From assembly GCA_964019415.1 (NCBI GenBank), contig OZ025872.1:3367504-3431503 (forward strand): a stretch of 64,000 nt of DNA. The letters are read 5' to 3'. The notes below the pieces were generated by a model, which saw only the letters and a list, made by a program, of their open reading frames with translations, was not told the DNA's origin and made no database searches. This DNA comes from Ianthella basta. Taxonomy: Eukaryota > Porifera > Demospongiae > Verongiida > Ianthellidae. Shown one piece after another: positions 63,391 through 64,000 of the stretch; position 1 is the first letter of the stretch, and every line of letters begins with the position of its first letter. Made by a program: the position numbers and the translations under genes.

Positions 63391-64000
63391 CTGTATATGA
63401 AGAGGAGATACGATATATAGTGATGGGAACTATATGACATGTCTACTAGCGTACCACATACAGTAAACTTGTGTACATCTACAGAGTGGCATGAGAGACA
63501 TAATGAGTAAATCAAACCAAGCTACAACCCTAACCCTCGGAAATATTGATACTTGTCTAATGAGGACAGTGCCTACTGTCCCATCTACATGGAGATGTGC
63601 ACAACTCTATTTCTGAAATAAAGGCACCTCTCTGATGAGGACAACTGCAGCCTTCCCTCAGTGTTCAGATTTGAAGGCACCATGTTACTGTAGTGCACAC
63701 CATGCAATTTAGAGGGAGGAATCACATACAGAAGGACCACACTAAATTATTTATGCACAATCACTAGCTCCTAGTGCCTTAGGCAGGGTGTCCTACTGTA
63801 TGGGTTTCCACGCCCACTGTGGTAGGTTACATAAGTAGTGGTCAGAACACTGACATGCAGGTATTATGACATATACAATACACTGCACACCTTAGACTCA
63901 GCATTCTATATGCAATAACCATAGATACTCGCCCCGTATAAAAGATTTCCAGTAATCCTCTCTAATGACGACAGTGCCTTTAAATCTGTTCCAATTAGTA
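63391..64000. other. Intron, start of a third module copy
   Basis: It repeats the 62,045-62,560 sequence (two CTCTCTAATGAGGA-type elements, then GGTAGGTTACATAAGTAGTG), with a deletion of the ACTATGGGTGAGC block near 63,920. No exon before the window end. Confidence 0.6.

Larger units (their letters stand above)
60750..64000. repeat. Tandem exon-intron modules, at least 2.4 units, right copy
   Basis: Units start near 60,750, 62,070 and 63,430. The first two are complete with one ankyrin exon each; the third is cut by the window end. Exon spacing is 1349 bp. The left copy has two units at this place and then diverges after 13,740. Confidence 0.75.

Overview
This is eukaryotic, almost certainly animal, genomic DNA. 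Coding sequence lies in short exons with GT-AG introns. The recognisable proteins are metazoan types: an SDF4/Cab45-like EF-hand protein, an SLC9B-type Na+/H+ antiporter, a CKAP5/XMAP215 TOG-domain protein, and several ankyrin, Roc-COR GTPase and CARD modules. Expanded ankyrin-Roco-death-fold families together with very dense (AC)n microsatellites would fit an early-branching marine animal such as a sponge. The species cannot be fixed from the sequence alone.

Layout. (1) Positions 1-16,300, minus strand: ankyrin-repeat exons and, at the left edge, the 5' part of a Roc-COR exon. (2) 17,000-17,800: a small unidentified minus-strand gene sharing a divergent promoter with an SDF4-like plus-strand gene at 17,888-19,650, which carries apparent frame lesions. 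(3) 21,069-21,648, minus: an orphan CARD exon and its linker exon, with no Roc-COR body upstream. (4) 23,584-38,432: one uninterrupted array of about 436 copies of a 34-bp unit, with nested higher-order repeats. (5) 39,581-44,845, minus: decayed-looking pieces of SLC9B and CKAP5, each with an in-frame stop and missing exons. (6) 46,900-63,390, minus: an apparently intact gene of ankyrin exons, a 2.1-kb Roc-COR exon, two linker exons and a CARD, plus a second CARD exon behind it.

The two ends of the window are direct paralogous copies. Position 1 corresponds to about 50,210, and the two stay colinear to about 13,740 and 63,440, introns included. The right copy has longer microsatellites and a further tandem unit of a 1.35-kb ankyrin-exon module. 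The left copy has a roughly 740-bp insertion with inverted ends.

Working together: the ANK-Roc-COR-CARD order parallels DAPK1 (kinase-ANK-Roc-COR-Death) without the kinase and with a CARD in place of the Death domain. This suggests a GTP-regulated scaffold that senses through ankyrin repeats and signals through CARD-CARD contacts, in apoptosis or innate immunity; the function is inferred. Ankyrin exons are phase 0 and 99, 102 or 204 bp long, so they can be duplicated without breaking the frame. Fresh and fossil exon duplications are both visible. Intact ankyrin-Roco exons beside damaged housekeeping fragments suggest that the central block holds partial duplicated genes rather than merely poor sequence.
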